Positions 35,559 through 43,953 of a DNA stretch of 64,000 nt are shown here, piece by piece; the first letter of the stretch is position 1, and every line of letters begins with the position of its first letter. A model generated the notes under the pieces. The model worked only from the letters and a program-made list of their open reading frames with translations, was not told the origin of the DNA and ran no database searches. Both the position numbers and the translations under genes were made by a program. This stretch comes from Streptantibioticus_C sp963761325 (GTDB lineage Bacteria; Actinomycetota; Actinomycetes; Streptomycetales; Streptomycetaceae), in NCBI GenBank assembly GCA_963761325.1, contig CAVXGZ010000008.1:1-64000 (forward strand), read 5' to 3'.

Positions 35559-36484
35559 CCACCGCCGTCCCCCACGTTCCGGTGCTGGAGATCGGCGGCA
35601 CCCATGTGACCGCCGCGCTGGTGGACCTCGGCGCGGGAGACGTCGTGTCCGGCAGCGTGCACCGCGACCCGCTCGACAGCTCGGGCTCCGCGCAGCGGAT
35701 CGTCGAGGCGATCGTGCGCTGCGGCGCGCGCCTGCCGGCCGGCACCGGCCTGCCGTGGGGAGTCGCGGTCCCGGGACCGTTCGACTACGAGGGCGGCGTC
35801 GCGCTGTTCACCGGGGTGGGCAAGTTCGAGGCCCTGTACGGCACCGATCTGCGAGCCGCGCTGGCCGACGGGCTGCCCCAGCGGCCCGTCGGCGTCCGCT
35901 TCCTCAACGACGCCGACGCGTTCCTGCTCGGCGAATGGCGCTCCGGCGCGGCGGTGGGACACCGGCGCTGCGTCGGGCTCACCCTCGGGACCGGCATCGG
36001 ATCGGCGTTCCTCGCCGACGGCGTGCTGCGCGACGGCGGCCCGCAGGTCCCGCCCGAGGGACGCGTCGATCTGCTCCGGGTGGACGGGCGGCCGCTGGAG
36101 GACGTCGTCTCGCGGCGGGCGATCCGCGCGGCGTACCGGACCCGGGCCAGCAGCTCCGGCGGCGGGCAAGAGGTACCCGACGTGGCCGAGATCGCGGCCC
36201 GGGCCCGCCGCGGCGAGCGGATCGCGCGGTCGGTCCTGGACACGGCGTTCGAGGCGCTCGGCGGCGCACTCGCGCCGTGGCTCGCCGCCTTCCGGGCCAC
36301 CGCGCTGGTCGTCGGCGGCTCGATGACCGGTTCCTGGGATCTGATCGGGCCCGCGTTGAGCGAAGGACTGGCCGGGGCGGGGGGCGGGGAGGGCGTGCGC
36401 GTCGCCGTACGGGTGGCGGGCCGGCCCGACCAGGCGGCGCTGCTGGGTGCCGCCTGGCACGCCACGTCGGGCCACCATCCGTGA
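35555..36484 (+). CDS. ROK-family sugar kinase (probable mannokinase)
   Basis: 309 residues. The glycine-rich ATP loop is near residue 11 (LEIGGTHVTAAL), the catalytic DADAF follows FLNDAD, then LTLGTGIGSAFL. The cysteine-rich ROK zinc motif is absent, the equivalent region reading PQVPPEGRVDLL, so it belongs to the zinc-free subgroup. Its position directly after the alpha-mannosidase and mannose-6-P isomerase suggests that it phosphorylates mannose; glucose is the main alternative. ATG overlaps the isomerase stop. Confidence 0.85.
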   Translation: MTTAVPHVPVLEIGGTHVTAALVDLGAGDVVSGSVHRDPLDSSGSAQRIVEAIVRCGARLPAGTGLPWGVAVPGPFDYEGGVALFTGVGKFEALYGTDLRAALADGLPQRPVGVRFLNDADAFLLGEWRSGAAVGHRRCVGLTLGTGIGSAFLADGVLRDGGPQVPPEGRVDLLRVDGRPLEDVVSRRAIRAAYRTRASSSGGGQEVPDVAEIAARARRGERIARSVLDTAFEALGGALAPWLAAFRATALVVGGSMTGSWDLIGPALSEGLAGAGGGEGVRVAVRVAGRPDQAALLGAAWHATSGHHP

Positions 36485-36578
36485 ACAGCGGGTGACCGCG
36501 CACACCGGCCCACCAGGACCGGTTACAGGTAGGATTCCTCCGGAACGACGGGAGGGACACGGCGGAAGCGAGGCCACC

Positions 36579-37601
36579 ATGGCTGGCAGCTCAGGTCGTT
36601 CGGCGCCGACGATGCGCGATGTCGCCGCCCTGGCCAAGGTCAGTGCGATGACCGTCTCACGCGTCCTGCACGACGACCCGCGGATCACCCCCGTGACCAA
36701 GGCACGCGTCATGGCGGCGGTCGAGACGCTCGGATACCGCCGCGACGAGATCGCCCGCAACCTGCGCCTGGGCCAGAGCACCGGGCTGATCGGCCTGATC
36801 GTCACCAACCTCGCGAACCCCTTCTACTCACAGCTGGCGCTCGGCGTCGGGGAGATCGCGGACCGGTTCGGCATCAACGTCGTCCTCGCCAACACCGCGG
36901 AGGACCCGCGCCGCGAGGCCAGACTCGTCAACGACCTGATCAGCCGCCGGGTCGACGGCATCATCGTGGTCCCCGCCGGCGACGACCACCGCCACCTCGA
37001 TCCGGTGAAGCTGCATCACGTCCCCGTCGTCCTGGCCGCCCGGCCGCCGTCCGGCTTCGAGGCCGACTGCGTCCTGATCGACGACTTCGGCGGCACGAAG
37101 GAGGCCACCCGGGGGCTGATCGCCCGCGGCCACACCAAGATCGCCTTCCTCGGCCTGCCGCCGTCCGCCTACACCGGCGCGCAGCGCTTCAGCGGATTCC
37201 GCGCCGCGATGTCCGAAGCGGGCCTGCCGATCGACAGCGACTACGTCCACTACCACCAGCGCGACATCGACGCCGCCGAGCAGGCGGCCACCGCGCTGCT
37301 CGCCCTGCCCGATCCGCCCACCGCGCTGTTCTCCGCCAACAACCGCAACACCATCGGCGCCATCCGCGCGATCAACAAGACCGGCGCCACCACCGAACTC
37401 GTCGGCTTCGACGACCTCGAACTCGCCGACATGCTGCGCCTCCCGCTGACCGTCGTCGCCTACGACCCCGGCGAAGTGGGGCAGCACGCGGCCACCCTCC
37501 TGATCAACCGGCTCCGCCAGACCACCGACGAGACCCCCTCCCCCCAGCGGGTCGTCCTGCCCACCACGGTCATCCAGTACCGCGGCGACCACACGCCGTA
37601 G
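36579..37601 (+). CDS. LacI-family transcriptional regulator
   Basis: 340 residues. HTH plus hinge at 11-60 (TMRDVAALAKVSAMTVSRVLHDD ... YRRDEIARNLRLG) and a periplasmic-binding-like sensor domain. The alternative ATG at 36447 would add residues without family similarity, so I use 36579. It is the only regulator in the alpha-mannoside locus and probably binds GTTATCGATAAC at 27209-27220, releasing it when mannose or a mannoside binds. Confidence 0.9.
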   Translation: MAGSSGRSAPTMRDVAALAKVSAMTVSRVLHDDPRITPVTKARVMAAVETLGYRRDEIARNLRLGQSTGLIGLIVTNLANPFYSQLALGVGEIADRFGINVVLANTAEDPRREARLVNDLISRRVDGIIVVPAGDDHRHLDPVKLHHVPVVLAARPPSGFEADCVLIDDFGGTKEATRGLIARGHTKIAFLGLPPSAYTGAQRFSGFRAAMSEAGLPIDSDYVHYHQRDIDAAEQAATALLALPDPPTALFSANNRNTIGAIRAINKTGATTELVGFDDLELADMLRLPLTVVAYDPGEVGQHAATLLINRLRQTTDETPSPQRVVLPTTVIQYRGDHTP

Positions 37602-37612
37602 CCCGGCGCCCG

Positions 37613-38575
37613 TCAGGTCCGGTCCCCCGCCGGGCCGGTGAGGGTCAGGGCGATGTCACTGGTCCAGGTGGCGAAGCCGGGCAGGAGCGGGGCGCGGCCG
37701 CGGTCCGGGCAGCCGGGCGAGGGGTCGCCGGGCAGGACGTTGGCCGGTTCGACCGCGACGACGTACGCGCGCCGGTGCCACGGGAAGCCGTCGCCGGCGT
37801 GGCATTCCTGCCACAGCCACGCGTGCGGCAGCAGGACCGGGTCCCAGTCGAGGCGGACGCCGAATCCGGCGGTGGGACTGTCGATCGCGAACCAGCCGGC
37901 GTCGAAGTCGGTGAGGCAGCCGAACAGCGCCCGACCGCTGGCGGGTCCTGGCACCTCGCGCAGGTCCAGCACACGGCCATCGGCAGCGGGCGTCAGCGGG
38001 AACGGCGCGCGGGTGTCGGGAGGCAGGACGTTGCCGGGCTCGTCGGCGTCCGTGACGACGGTGCGGGCCGCGGTGGTGAGCACGCAGTGTTCGTCGATGA
38101 ACGGCGCCCCGAAGCCCGGGTGTTGCACCCACATCACCTCGACGGGCTCGGCCGCGGTGTTGTGGACGGTGTCGCGGACGTGCAGCACCGCTGCGTCCAA
38201 CCGCAGAGTGCGGGTGAGGTGGAGGGGCGCGGTGGCCAGGTCGGTGGTGAGCCGGACACGGGTGCCGTCGGCGGCCTCGACCGACCAGGGGACGACGGCC
38301 GCCTCACCGTGGTAGCCGCGGTGCACGCCGCCGACGACGCGGGGGGCGCCGGCGTTGGGGAGGAGTTGCTGCCAGCCGCCGCCGTAGAGCGCGAGCCAGT
38401 CGGCCTGGCTGTCGCCGGTGGCGGGCGTGGTGGCGGGATCGCGGTGTCCCCACGGCGAGTGGAAGAGCACGTCGATCCCGCTGGCGCGTTCGGTGATCGA
38501 GGTGATGTCCGCGCCCTTGCCGGGCCGTACCTCGACCGACAGCCGGTCGTTGTTCAGCCACAGGGAACCTGCCAT
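37613..38575 (-). CDS. DUF4432 / galactose-mutarotase-like protein
   Basis: 320 residues with the aldose-1-epimerase beta-sandwich. LYGGGWQQLLPNAG, VMWVQHPGFGAPFIDEHC (His and Glu/Asp of the active site) and WLWQECHAGDGFPWHRRAY are typical DUF4432 blocks. It would speed conversion of alpha and beta sugar forms, supplying the right anomer to an aldose dehydrogenase. It lies 5 bp after the lactonase gene in the same operon, which supports that job. Confidence 0.82.
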   Translation of the reverse strand: MAGSLWLNNDRLSVEVRPGKGADITSITERASGIDVLFHSPWGHRDPATTPATGDSQADWLALYGGGWQQLLPNAGAPRVVGGVHRGYHGEAAVVPWSVEAADGTRVRLTTDLATAPLHLTRTLRLDAAVLHVRDTVHNTAAEPVEVMWVQHPGFGAPFIDEHCVLTTAARTVVTDADEPGNVLPPDTRAPFPLTPAADGRVLDLREVPGPASGRALFGCLTDFDAGWFAIDSPTAGFGVRLDWDPVLLPHAWLWQECHAGDGFPWHRRAYVVAVEPANVLPGDPSPGCPDRGRAPLLPGFATWTSDIALTLTGPAGDRT

Positions 38576-38580
38576 GGCCG

Positions 38581-39441
38581 TCAGCCGCCGAACCGGGTGG
38601 CGGGCAGGCCGCGCACGCCGAGTCCGCGCACGGCCAGGACGGAGCCGGCGGGATCGGCCGGATCAAGGTCGAGTCCCTCGCGGGCCGTTGTCACGTAGAG
38701 GACGTCGAGGTCGGGACCGGCGAAGGCGCAGGACGAGGGTTGTGCCACGGGCAGGGGTACCTCGGCGAGGGTGCGGCCCTCGGGCGAGACCCGCAGAAGG
38801 CGGCCGCCGCCCCACATGGCGATCCACAGGCAGCCCTGCGCGTCCGCCGTCATGCCGTCGGGAATGCCGCCGGTCTCGGGGAACCGCGCCAGCACCCGGC
38901 GGTTCGCGAGATCGGGCCGGTCGGGAAGCACGTCGAAGGCGTTCAGTTCGCCGGCGACCGTGTCGACGAGGTAGAAGGTGCGGCCGTCACGGCTCCAGTC
39001 GAGGCCGTTGGGCAGCGCGAGGTCACCGAGAACCTGCCGGCTCGTCCAGTCGGTGGACAGGACGTGGAGCCGTCCCTGCCCCGGCGCGAAGTCCAGGTCG
39101 CAACTGCCGGCCCACAGGCGTCCCGCGGCGTCGCACTTGGCGTCGTTCATGCGCTGCCCCGGTGGCAGGACGCGGTCGCGGGTCGTCCATGTGCCGTCGG
39201 GGCGCACCTCGGCGAAGCCTTCGGCGGTGGCCGCGACGAACCCGCCGGACGCCTTCGGCAGGGCCGCGCCGACGAGGGTCGGGAGGGTGACGGCGTGCCG
39301 GCGCGACGAGGCGGGATCGCCGGTGTTGACCGTCCCGGAAAGGATGTCCACCCAGCACAGCCGCCCGCTCTCGCCGTCCCAGAAGGGTCCTTCGCCGACG
39401 CGGGCGGTGTCGGGGAACGCCACGGTGATGTCGATGGTCAC
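38581..39441 (-). CDS. SMP-30/gluconolactonase-family lactonase
   Basis: 286 residues, six-bladed propeller. Metal ligands are visible: the Glu in VGEGPFWD, the Asn in RMNDAKCD and LPNGLDWS, and the Asp in IPDGMTAD. It should open an aldonolactone to the aldonic acid. The GTG start has a GGAGAG ribosome-binding site. Between an SDR and a mutarotase gene, it fits step two of an oxidative sugar pathway. Confidence 0.9.
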   Translation of the reverse strand: MTIDITVAFPDTARVGEGPFWDGESGRLCWVDILSGTVNTGDPASSRRHAVTLPTLVGAALPKASGGFVAATAEGFAEVRPDGTWTTRDRVLPPGQRMNDAKCDAAGRLWAGSCDLDFAPGQGRLHVLSTDWTSRQVLGDLALPNGLDWSRDGRTFYLVDTVAGELNAFDVLPDRPDLANRRVLARFPETGGIPDGMTADAQGCLWIAMWGGGRLLRVSPEGRTLAEVPLPVAQPSSCAFAGPDLDVLYVTTAREGLDLDPADPAGSVLAVRGLGVRGLPATRFGG

Positions 39442-39529
39442 TTCGTCTCTCCGGCCGGTGGTTCGGTGGTCGCGGTGGTGTCGTGTCCGGTGGCGCCGGC
39501 CGTTCGCGGTGCCGGCCGGCCGCTTGGCC

Positions 39530-40306
39530 TCAGTCGGGGAGCGCCACCGCCGCCTGGGCGAGCAGGCCGCCGTCGACGTTCAGCGAGGTTCCGGTGATGA
39601 AGCTGGCGCGGTCGCCGGCGAGGAACGCGATGGCCTCGGCCACCTCGTCGGCACGGGCCACCCGTCCGAGCGGGTGGCTGCGCCCCCAGGACGCGATGAG
39701 TTCGGCGGCGCCTTCCTCGGTGCCGTCGCTGAACCCGGCGGCGGCGGACCGCAGCATGGGCGTGTCGACGGACGCCGGACAGACGACGTTGACCCGGACC
39801 CCGGCCCGGGCCTCGTCGACCGCGATCGAACGGGCCAGCGCGTTGATGGCGCCCTTGCTGGCGGTGTACGCGGCCACGCCCTTCTGCGTGACGAACGCCT
39901 GGACCGAGGAGACGAACACGATGGACCCGGCGCCCGACGCACGCAGCGCGGGCAGGGCGTACTTGGCCGCGAGGAAGGCGCCCTTGACGTTGACCGCCAT
40001 CACCTCCTCCCAGCCGGCCGCCGTGGTCTCCGCGGCCGTGCCGTAGCGCTGGATGCCGGCGCAGGCCACCAGGACGTCCAGCCGGCCGTGGCGGCGCAGG
40101 ACCTCGTCGACGGCGGCCGCGAGGGACGGTTCGTCGGTGACGTCGACCCGCAGGTGTTCGATCGGGCTCCCGGCGTCGACCGTGTCGCACGGCGCGGTGG
40201 ACGCCGCGACCACCCGTGCGCCGCGAGCGGCCAGCAGGCCCGCCGCGGCGAGGCCGATGCCGCTGGAACCGCCGGTGACCAGTGCGGTCCTGCCCTCGAA
40301 CTCCAT
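39530..40306 (-). CDS. SDR-family dehydrogenase (probable aldose dehydrogenase)
   Basis: 258 residues. Cofactor motif TGGSSGIG (12-19), ACAG near 83, catalytic Ser in FVSSVQAF and YTASK. First gene of the minus-strand operon, read away from the 30-bp palindrome. With the lactonase and mutarotase genes it is best explained as the NAD(P)-dependent dehydrogenase forming the aldonolactone, though it could instead oxidise the 2-keto-3-deoxy acid and swap roles with the SDR at 41277. Confidence 0.87.
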   Translation of the reverse strand: MEFEGRTALVTGGSSGIGLAAAGLLAARGARVVAASTAPCDTVDAGSPIEHLRVDVTDEPSLAAAVDEVLRRHGRLDVLVACAGIQRYGTAAETTAAGWEEVMAVNVKGAFLAAKYALPALRASGAGSIVFVSSVQAFVTQKGVAAYTASKGAINALARSIAVDEARAGVRVNVVCPASVDTPMLRSAAAGFSDGTEEGAAELIASWGRSHPLGRVARADEVAEAIAFLAGDRASFITGTSLNVDGGLLAQAAVALPD

Positions 40307-40474
40307 GGATCTCCGGTCCTTTCCGGGGTGGGCTGTCACGGTTGACGGCCTGTCGGCGGGTCGGCCGCGGCGGTTCCCGGCCGCTCGTCTCCGCCCGTCC
40401 GCGTCACGGGGTCCGGGCCCGCGCTCGTGACGCGCGGCGCCGTGTCGGCAGTGGCGGTCCCCGGGCGCCCTACG

Positions 40475-40504
40475 GCTCGGATACTTGCATACAAGTATCC
40501 GAGC
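40475..40504. promoter_or_regulatory. 30-bp perfect palindrome, GntR operator candidate
   Basis: Two 13-base arms (gctcggatacttg and its complement) flank a 4-nt centre, cata. It lies between the divergent SDR operon and the GntR gene and ends at the base before the regulator's ATG. The core TACTTG-CATA-CAAGTA resembles FCD-type GntR operators, so the regulator probably represses both operons and itself here. Confidence 0.75.
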
Positions 40505-41242
40505 ATGCAACGATTCCGCACTGTGAGCCTTGATCAGACGTCCCCGAGCGCGGCGTCAGCCCTGGCGTCGGTGGGCCGAGTCCGCCCGCGCCAGCGCACT
40601 TCCGACCGCGTGTACGCCGAACTGGCCACCGCCATCCGGGACTTGCGGATCCCACCGGGGGCGTCGCTGTCCGAGACCGACCTGGCCGAGCGCCTCGAAG
40701 TCAGCCGCACGCCGCTGCGTGAGGCGATCGCCCGGCTGGTCGAAGGCGGGATGGTGTCGGTCGTCCCGCAGGTGGGCACCCGGGTCGAGTTGATCCGGCT
40801 CCACGATGTCGAACAGGCCTGCTTCGTGCGGGAGAGCCTGGAGCGGGCCGCCTTCACCGCGGCCTGCGAGAAGCCCGCGCGCGACGTCGGCACGCTGCGC
40901 GCGCTCCTCGCCGAGCAGGAACGCAGTTGCGAACTCCACGACCTCGACGCGTTCTTCGTCGCCGACGAGGCGCTCCACGAGCAGATTTTCGCCATCAGCG
41001 GCCACCCGGCCGCCTGGCAGGTGATGCAACCGATGAAGATGCACCTCAACCGGCTCCGGCGGCTCAGCCTGCCCGACCCCTCGACCCTGAGGGCGCTGAT
41101 CGACGAGCACACGGAGATCGTGGACGCCCTGGAGGCCGGCGACACCAGCGGTGGCCGGCACGTCAGCAGGCACGCCCGCCGCGCGCTGGAGATGGGCCCG
41201 CGGCTGCGGGCCCGGCACCCCGAGTACTTCGCCCCCGAGTGA
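40505..41242 (+). CDS. GntR-family regulator (FCD subfamily)
   Basis: 245 residues. The winged HTH spans about 35-95 (DRVYAELATAIRDLRIPPGASLSETDLAERLEVSRTPLREAI), followed by an all-helical FCD effector domain with the metal-binding pattern D ... H (EALHEQIF) and later histidines (DEHTEIVDAL, RHVSRHARRA). Such regulators sense sugar acids. The ATG at 40505 has no Shine-Dalgarno sequence since the palindrome abuts it, so translation may be leaderless; a GTG at 40523 is another option. It leads the plus-strand operon. Confidence 0.88.
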   Translation: MQRFRTVSLDQTSPSAASALASVGRVRPRQRTSDRVYAELATAIRDLRIPPGASLSETDLAERLEVSRTPLREAIARLVEGGMVSVVPQVGTRVELIRLHDVEQACFVRESLERAAFTAACEKPARDVGTLRALLAEQERSCELHDLDAFFVADEALHEQIFAISGHPAAWQVMQPMKMHLNRLRRLSLPDPSTLRALIDEHTEIVDALEAGDTSGGRHVSRHARRALEMGPRLRARHPEYFAPE

Positions 41243-41276
41243 GCCGGGCCGGCCGCCGACCAGCACAGGAGAGAGC

Positions 41277-42014
41277 GTGACCAGCAGATTCGACGGGCAG
41301 ACCGTCTTCGTGACCGGCGCCGGTTCGGGCATCGGTTTCGAGATGGCACGGCAGTTCCACGCCGAGGGCGCGCGGGTGTACGCCGCCGACCTCGATCCCG
41401 CCGGCGTGCCGGACGGCACCGTGGCGCTCCGCGTCGACGTGACCGACCCGGCATCCGTCGCGGACGCCCTCGCGCTGGCCGTCGAGCGGACCGGCCGGCT
41501 CGACGTGGTCTGCAACAACGCGGGCGCCTCGTCGACCGCGGATCCGGTCTCGTGCACCGTCGAGGAGTGGGACCACACCTTCGCGGTCAACGCCCGCGGC
41601 GTCTTCCTCGGCACCAAGTTCGCGCTCCCCACCATGCTCGCCCAGCGACGCGGAGTGATCGTCAACACCGCTTCCGCCGCCGGACTGGTCGGGCTCAAGG
41701 ACCGGGCGTCCTACTGCGCCAGCAAGGGGGCGGTCGTCGCGTTCACCCGGCAGGTCGCCGTCCAGTACGCGGGCACCGGCATCCGCTGCAACTGCGTCTG
41801 CCCCGGCACCGTCGACTCCCCCTGGGTGGGACGCCTTCTCGCCGCCGCCCCGGACCCCGAGCGGGCCCGCGCCGCACTCGTCGCCCGCCAGCCGGTGGGG
41901 CGCCTCGGCGAGCCGGCCGAGATCGCGAAGGCGGCCCTCTACCTGGCCAGCGACGACGCGTCGTTCGTCACCGGCACCGAGCTGGTGATCGACGGCGGGC
42001 TGCTCGCCGGCTGA
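41277..42014 (+). CDS. SDR-family dehydrogenase (probable 2-keto-3-deoxy-aldonate dehydrogenase)
   Basis: 245 residues. TGAGSGIG at 14-21, NNAGASS near 80, Ser in NTASAAG and YCASK. The GTG start has an AGGAGAG ribosome-binding site. It precedes the FAH-family hydrolase gene by 31 bp. In L-fucose- or L-rhamnose-type non-phosphorylative pathways an SDR makes the 2,4-diketo-3-deoxy acid that an FAH hydrolase cleaves, and I assign that role by context. Confidence 0.87.
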   Translation: MTSRFDGQTVFVTGAGSGIGFEMARQFHAEGARVYAADLDPAGVPDGTVALRVDVTDPASVADALALAVERTGRLDVVCNNAGASSTADPVSCTVEEWDHTFAVNARGVFLGTKFALPTMLAQRRGVIVNTASAAGLVGLKDRASYCASKGAVVAFTRQVAVQYAGTGIRCNCVCPGTVDSPWVGRLLAAAPDPERARAALVARQPVGRLGEPAEIAKAALYLASDDASFVTGTELVIDGGLLAG

Positions 42015-42045
42015 CGCCCCCACGCATCCGTAAGGAAGGAGCTCG

Positions 42046-42897
42046 ATGAGACTCATGCGCATCGGCGCGCCCGGAGCCGAGATACCCGTCGTCCTCACCG
42101 AGGACGGTCACCACCTCGACCTGCGCGGTCTGACCGGGGACATCGACGGCCCGTTCCTCGGCGGCGGCGGCCCGGAACGCGTCCGCTCCGCGATCGCCGC
42201 CGGCCGGCTCCCGCGGCTCGACCCGGACGGGCGACGCGTCGGCCCTCCGGTGGCCCGTCCGGGCGCCGTCCTGTGCATCGGCATGAACTACGCGGCCCAC
42301 GCGGCCGAGTCGGGCTCCTCCCCGCCGCCGCACCCCGTGATGTTCTACAAGGCGCCCAACACCGTCGTCGGCCCCGACGACGACGTGCTGCTTCCCCGCG
42401 GATCGGCCAAGACCGACTGGGAGGTCGAACTCGCGGTCGTGATCGGCCGCCGCGCCCGCTATCTCGACTCGCCCGCCCAGGCGCTCGACCACATCGCCGG
42501 ATACACGATCTCCAACGACGTCTCGGAGCGCGCGCTGCAGTTGGAGACCAGCGGCGGCCAGTGGTCGAAGGGCAAGAGCTGCGAGACCTTCAACCCCCTG
42601 GGCCCCTGGCTGGTGACCGCCGACGAGGTGCCCGACCCCCAGGCGCTGCGGCTGCGGTCCTGGGTGAACGGCGAGGCCCGGCAGGACTCCTCGACCGCGG
42701 ACATGATCTTCGACGTTCCCACCCTGATCCACCAGCTCAGCCAGGTCACCGTCCTCGAACCCGGCGACGTGCTCAACACCGGGACCCCCGAGGGCGTCGC
42801 GCTGTCGGGCCGCTATCCCTACCTCGCCGCCGGCGACCTGGTCGAGCTGCGGATCGACGGCCTCGGGCGGCAGAGCCAGAAGGTGGTCGGCGCGTGA
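42046..42897 (+). CDS. FAH-family 2,4-diketo-3-deoxy-acid hydrolase
   Basis: 283 residues. CIGMNYAAHAAESG, the metal-binding EVELAVVIG, GYTISNDVSERALQ and NTGTPEGVALS are the standard FAH blocks; sequence and length fit the ureidoglycolate-lyase-like/diketo-deoxy-fuconate hydrolase group. It should cleave a carbon-carbon bond in a 2,4-diketo-3-deoxy sugar acid, giving pyruvate and a hydroxy acid. It overlaps the dehydratase gene by 4 bp. Confidence 0.88.
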   Translation: MRLMRIGAPGAEIPVVLTEDGHHLDLRGLTGDIDGPFLGGGGPERVRSAIAAGRLPRLDPDGRRVGPPVARPGAVLCIGMNYAAHAAESGSSPPPHPVMFYKAPNTVVGPDDDVLLPRGSAKTDWEVELAVVIGRRARYLDSPAQALDHIAGYTISNDVSERALQLETSGGQWSKGKSCETFNPLGPWLVTADEVPDPQALRLRSWVNGEARQDSSTADMIFDVPTLIHQLSQVTVLEPGDVLNTGTPEGVALSGRYPYLAAGDLVELRIDGLGRQSQKVVGA

Positions 42898-43934
42898 CGA
42901 TACGCATCTCCCTCGGGCACATCGACGAGTACGACGCCCGCGTCGCGGCCTTCGCCCGTCAACTCGGCCTCGGCGGCGTCCAGTTCCACACCCCCGACCT
43001 GCTGCCCGGCGAGAACGGGTACTGGAGTCTCGACGAGCTGCGGGCGCTGCGCGAGCGCTGCGACGCCGACGGGCTGGCGATCGACGGGCTGGAGAACGTG
43101 CCGCTCGCGCACTTCTGGAAGATCCAGCGCGGCGCCCCCGGCCGGGACGAGCAGATCGACAACTACCGCACCACCGTGCGGAACATGGCCGCGGTCGGCA
43201 TCGACCTGCTCGGATACAACTTCCTGCCCACCTTCGTGTGGCGCACCTCCATGGCCGACGCCGGCCGCGGCGGCGCGAGGGTCACCTCCTTCGACCTCGC
43301 CGACGCTGCGGCCGGCAACGCGCTGGCCGCCTACCGCCTCTCCCCCGGCGAACCGCTCGGCCGGCCGATCTCCACCGAGCAGATGTGGGCCAACCACCAG
43401 TACTTCCTCGACGCCGTCCTCCCGGTCGCCGAAGAGGTCGGGGTCCGCCTGGCACTGCACCCGGACGACCCGCCCGTCGACGAACCCCTCGGCGGGGCCG
43501 CCCGCATCTTCACCACGCCGGCCTCCCTCGTCGCCGCCCGCGAGCAGGCGCACGCCAGTCCCGCGTGGGGCGTCGACTTCTGCCTCGGCACCGTCTCCGA
43601 GATGGGCGGCGAGGAAGCCGTCAACGAGGTCATCGACACCCTCGGGCCGGCCGGTGCGATCTTCTACGTCCACTTCCGCGACGTCCAGGGCACCGTGCCC
43701 GCCTTCCGCGAGTGCTTCCTCGGGGAGGGCAACTACCACCCGGCACGCGTCATCCGCCGCCTCCACTCCGTCGGCTTCGACGGCTTCCTCATCGACGACC
43801 ACGTGCCCGCCATGACCGGCGACCCCGACACCTGGATCGACACCTCCCCGGAGGCGTACTGCAGCCGCGGCCGCGCCCACGCCATCGGATACCTCCAGGG
43901 GATCCTGAACGCGCTGGACCTCGACTCGGCGTGA
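42894..43934 (+). CDS. UxuA-like mannonate dehydratase-family protein
   Basis: 346 residues, xylose-isomerase-like TIM barrel. Blocks shared with UxuA are GIDLLGYNFLPTFVWRTS, RLALHPDDPP, the segment GVDFCLGTVSEMGG, IFYVHFRDVQGT and a terminal FLIDDHVP. The UxuA RPDH motif reads IDDH here, so the active site differs from true mannonate dehydratase. It would remove water from an aldonic acid to give the 2-keto-3-deoxy acid, the missing middle step of the pathway encoded around it. GTG start overlapping the FAH stop. Confidence 0.85.
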   Translation: MTIRISLGHIDEYDARVAAFARQLGLGGVQFHTPDLLPGENGYWSLDELRALRERCDADGLAIDGLENVPLAHFWKIQRGAPGRDEQIDNYRTTVRNMAAVGIDLLGYNFLPTFVWRTSMADAGRGGARVTSFDLADAAAGNALAAYRLSPGEPLGRPISTEQMWANHQYFLDAVLPVAEEVGVRLALHPDDPPVDEPLGGAARIFTTPASLVAAREQAHASPAWGVDFCLGTVSEMGGEEAVNEVIDTLGPAGAIFYVHFRDVQGTVPAFRECFLGEGNYHPARVIRRLHSVGFDGFLIDDHVPAMTGDPDTWIDTSPEAYCSRGRAHAIGYLQGILNALDLDSA

Positions 43935-43950
43935 CGCCGGGGTCCGGCGT
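43934..43950. terminator. Hairpin between convergent operons
   Basis: A 7-bp stem acgccgg/ccggcgt with a 3-nt loop overlaps the last base of the dehydratase stop codon. It lies in the 19-bp gap to the convergent ABC permease gene and probably terminates from both sides. Confidence 0.55.
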
Positions 43951-43953
43951 GGC

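Noticed and set aside
33531..36808. Long minus-strand frames opposite the isomerase and ROK genes
   Set aside because: Shadows of recognisable plus-strand enzymes; no motif, no start signal.
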